A stretch of 64,000 bases of DNA from Pedobacter westerhofensis (GTDB lineage: Bacteria; Bacteroidota; Bacteroidia; Sphingobacteriales; Sphingobacteriaceae), in NCBI RefSeq assembly GCF_900182595.1, contig NZ_FXTN01000003.1, positions 496,001-560,000 on the forward strand. The letters are read 5' to 3'. Shown piece by piece: positions 62,209 through 64,000 of this stretch; the first letter of the stretch is position 1, and each line of letters opens with the position of its first letter. A program made the position numbers and the translations under genes. Below the pieces are notes generated by a model. That model saw nothing but the letters and a program-made list of their open reading frames with translations. It was not told the DNA's origin and did not search any database.

Positions 62209-62580
62209 TTAGTTCCAATCGAGTGCTTTCTTTTTGAGGATATAAATAAAGCCTAATAAGAGCGTTGCCATGAAAATAAACATCTCAATCAGGCCAGACC
62301 ATCCCAGATCCCTGAAGTTTACAGCCCAGGGATACATGAAAATAACCTCCACATCAAACAGGACGAACAGGATAGCAACCAGGAAATATTTAATGGAAAA
62401 GGGCTGGCGCGCATTTCCTACCACTTTTATCCCGGCTTCAAACGTGCCCAACTTATCTTTGGTTTTACGTGCAGGGCCTAAAAAGTGAGTAGCAAACAAA
62501 GTAACTACAACAAATCCTAGGGCTACAATAACCTGGAAAATAATCGGGAGAAAATCTGAAGGGAGACTTTGGGTTTCCAT
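62209..62580 (-). CDS. nuoA: NADH-quinone oxidoreductase subunit A
   Basis: This 123-residue subunit has three helices and the conserved loop KLGTFEAGIKVVGNARQPFSI, followed by YFLVAILFVLFDVEVIFMYPW with the essential acidic residues. The ATG at 62580 was chosen over one 16 codons up. It leads the 14-gene nuo operon, 20 bases after the -7 box of a very good promoter. Confidence 0.96.
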   Translation of the reverse strand: METQSLPSDFLPIIFQVIVALGFVVVTLFATHFLGPARKTKDKLGTFEAGIKVVGNARQPFSIKYFLVAILFVLFDVEVIFMYPWAVNFRDLGWSGLIEMFIFMATLLLGFIYILKKKALDWN

Positions 62581-62598
62581 ATAATTTGAATTTGAATA

Positions 62599-62628
62599 CA
62601 AAAGTAACAGAAAAAGGCAGGATATCAA
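62599..62628 (-). promoter_or_regulatory. Promoter of the nuo operon
   Basis: On the minus strand TTG (62626-62628) and TACTTTTG (62599-62606) are 19 bases apart, an exact match to the Bacteroidota consensus. Transcription should start near 62593, about 12 bases before the nuoA ATG. The -33 element lies in the loop of the terminator of the upstream TPR gene. Confidence 0.65.
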
Positions 62629-62639
62629 CCCTGCCTTTT
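62611..62639 (-). terminator. Terminator of the TPR protein gene
   Basis: AAAAGGCAGG (62612-62621) pairs with CCTGCCTTTT (62630-62639) around an eight-base loop, and the A-run gives a U-tract on the minus strand. It ends the TPR gene 23 bases after its stop and overlaps the nuo promoter. Confidence 0.85.
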
Positions 62640-62662
62640 CAATTTTGTATGATTAATACTCT

Positions 62663-64000
62663 TTATTTCTTTTTAGGCGCTGCCTTTGCTGCCGCTTTTG
62701 GAGCTGGCGCAGTCAATGCCTTTAAGCCATTTGAAGCGTTAGTATATGAAGGGTCAATAGCTAAAGCTTTGTTGAACATGTCAGCAGCTTTAGTTTTGTC
62801 TGTGTTCATATACGCATATCCAAGGTTAGCATAAGCTTCAAGGATATTACGTTTCTCAGCCGGCTGAGTTGCCAGTTCTGGTTTTTTAACTGTAACCAGG
62901 TCTATATACTGCTGATAGAACGGAATAACTAATCCTTTAGGATTCGTCTGATCATCCATATAACGTGCTACACGACCTCTGGTGATATAAGCTAAAGTAA
63001 AATCCGGAGCAGTTCTGTTGATGAAGGCCAATGCTGAATCTGCTTCAACTAAGATTTTTTTGTCTGGATTTTGTTTTGCCTGATCAGCGATAGCATATCT
63101 GTAGTAGTTAGCAGAACCTAAATAGTAATAGTTGGTTAGTGAACCTTTACCATTTGGATTTAACTTGATAGCATTTTTATAAACATCAGCAGCCTGAGCG
63201 TACTTTTTGTTACCATATAATGCTTTACCTACATCTTCAAGGGCTTCAACGTTAGTTGAATCTTTAGCTACAGCTTTAGTGATGCTGATCAAAGCTAAAC
63301 TATCCTGATTAGCCAATAACTGAGCTTTACCTAAATAAAGGTAATCGGCAGCGATTAAGCGTGTAGTATCAGAGTTTTTAGCAAAGAAATCTGTTAACAG
63401 TTTTAAACTTTCAGGGTTTTTGTTTTCAGCAGCTGAATAAGCCTGTAAACGCTGAATTACTAAAGCTTTTTGGTTGTTAGGATACAATTTAGCTAAATCT
63501 GCTGTTTCTGTTTCTAAAGCTTTGAAATCTTTAGCATAGTACAGGAACTGTGCATAACGTAATCTTGCATCAAAAGATTTATCAGTCAGGTCTAAATATT
63601 TTTTGTAGTTGGTGATAGCTTCAGTTGATTTCGCAGCAAAGTTTGCTGGTTCAAAGTTAGCCCACTGCATGTAAAGCTCAGCGATCTCACGGTAAGCAGG
63701 ACCATAATTAGGATCTGCAGTGATTACTTCTTTCAATTGAGTTTCAGATTCAGGAAACGCCCTTGATTCTTTGTACATTCTACCAATCTGAACCTTTGGT
63801 CTTACCTGAGCTTCGTTCATGTTCAACGCACGCAGGTAATTGCTCAAGGCTTCAGAGTTCTTTTTCTGAGCAGCATAGAAATCGCCCAAAGCAACAAATG
63901 TTTCGGGGTCTTTATCGGCTGCATCTAACTCATCAGCTTTTTGCAGCATAGGAAGAGCAGCAGCAAAGTCAGGTTTATCCTGCTCAACATAAGCTTTACC
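62663..64000 (-). CDS. Tetratricopeptide repeat protein (partial, 5' end outside window)
   Basis: The frame is open to the window edge, so the N-terminus is missing; 445 codons are visible. The sequence is made of repeated TPR helix pairs such as PETFVALGDFYAAQKKNSEA, PNYGPAYREIAELYMQWANF and VEALEDVGKALYGNKKYAQA, ending in an Ala/Lys-rich tail. An ATG at 63949 is internal because the reading upstream (GKAYVEQDKPDFAAALPMLQ) is also TPR-like. It is probably exported or periplasmic as in related Bacteroidota proteins, but the signal peptide would be outside the window. Function: protein-protein contacts, partner unknown. Confidence 0.85.
   Translation of the reverse strand, partial: GKAYVEQDKPDFAAALPMLQKADELDAADKDPETFVALGDFYAAQKKNSEALSNYLRALNMNEAQVRPKVQIGRMYKESRAFPESETQLKEVITADPNYGPAYREIAELYMQWANFEPANFAAKSTEAITNYKKYLDLTDKSFDARLRYAQFLYYAKDFKALETETADLAKLYPNNQKALVIQRLQAYSAAENKNPESLKLLTDFFAKNSDTTRLIAADYLYLGKAQLLANQDSLALISITKAVAKDSTNVEALEDVGKALYGNKKYAQAADVYKNAIKLNPNGKGSLTNYYYLGSANYYRYAIADQAKQNPDKKILVEADSALAFINRTAPDFTLAYITRGRVARYMDDQTNPKGLVIPFYQQYIDLVTVKKPELATQPAEKRNILEAYANLGYAYMNTDKTKAADMFNKALAIDPSYTNASNGLKALTAPAPKAAAKAAPKKK

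Noticed and set aside
1..64000. CRISPR arrays, tRNA/rRNA genes, insertion sequences, prophage or integrase genes
   Set aside because: No regularly spaced repeats, no cloverleaf-like spacers and no transposase or phage proteins were seen while reading the genes and spacers.

Overview
The window looks like a chromosomal segment of a Bacteroidota bacterium, most likely Sphingobacteriaceae and Pedobacter-like. The reasons are the SusC/SusD pair with an ECF sigma factor and FecR-type anti-sigma factor, Bacteroidota-restricted families (DUF2480, DUF3108, DUF3109, DUF4834, DUF6427, YwbE), PorV and GldJ of the type IX secretion/gliding apparatus, a short NuoG, near-absence of Shine-Dalgarno sequences, and promoters of the form TTG-N17-23-TAnnTTTG. 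No tRNA, rRNA, CRISPR array, insertion sequence or prophage was recognised. Family names come from reading the proteins and from memory; no search was run.

Layout. 1-7500 (minus strand): an ECF sigma factor, its FecR-like anti-sigma factor, a SusC-like TonB-dependent transporter with an STN signalling domain, a SusD-like lipoprotein and the start of a further lipoprotein, together an outer-membrane nutrient uptake locus with transmembrane signalling. 8059-9834 (plus): an aminopeptidase P, facing the following minus-strand block across a very long hairpin. 9915-13590 (minus): an apparent operon DUF2480, DUF3108, DUF3109, rfbA, ROK kinase. 13653-18522 (minus): coaX, an outer-membrane beta-barrel protein and lptC overlap one another, followed by a PpiD/SurA-like foldase. 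18612-21595 (minus): an unannotated 30-residue membrane peptide gene, an LpxH-like phosphoesterase, a glycosyltransferase and a DUF6427 membrane protein. 21948-27114 (minus): yfhO, a DUF4834 gene, and uvrB with ywbE.

27180-36249 is mainly plus strand: a deacetylase-like protein that seems to have lost its catalytic core, upp, a YjjG-type nucleotidase, then a surface-glycan cluster (flippase, three methyltransferases, three glycosyltransferases). 36348-41424 holds single genes: a PfpI/DJ-1 protein, typA, an NAD(P)-binding protein, a FeoB-associated Cys-rich peptide, a Crp/Fnr regulator, a YceI protein and a small lipoprotein. 41468-45080 holds ispF, porV and, divergently, gldJ. 45232-49648 (minus) is a tight six-gene operon: dedA, ppa, a CNNM/CBS protein, rsmE, a DUF4159 gene and a biotin carrier protein. 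49693-62580 (minus) is a complete 14-gene complex I operon in the order nuoA-N. A TPR gene runs off the right edge.

The most unusual points are the 30-residue membrane peptide gene 6 bases ahead of the LpxH-like gene, the deacetylase homologue without catalytic motifs, a possible leader peptide ahead of coaX, promoters placed so close to start codons that transcripts would be leaderless, the nuo promoter lying inside the terminator of the upstream gene, a 29-bp hairpin at a convergent gene end, and hairpins within the susCD locus. No wholly new multi-gene system could be demonstrated from sequence alone.
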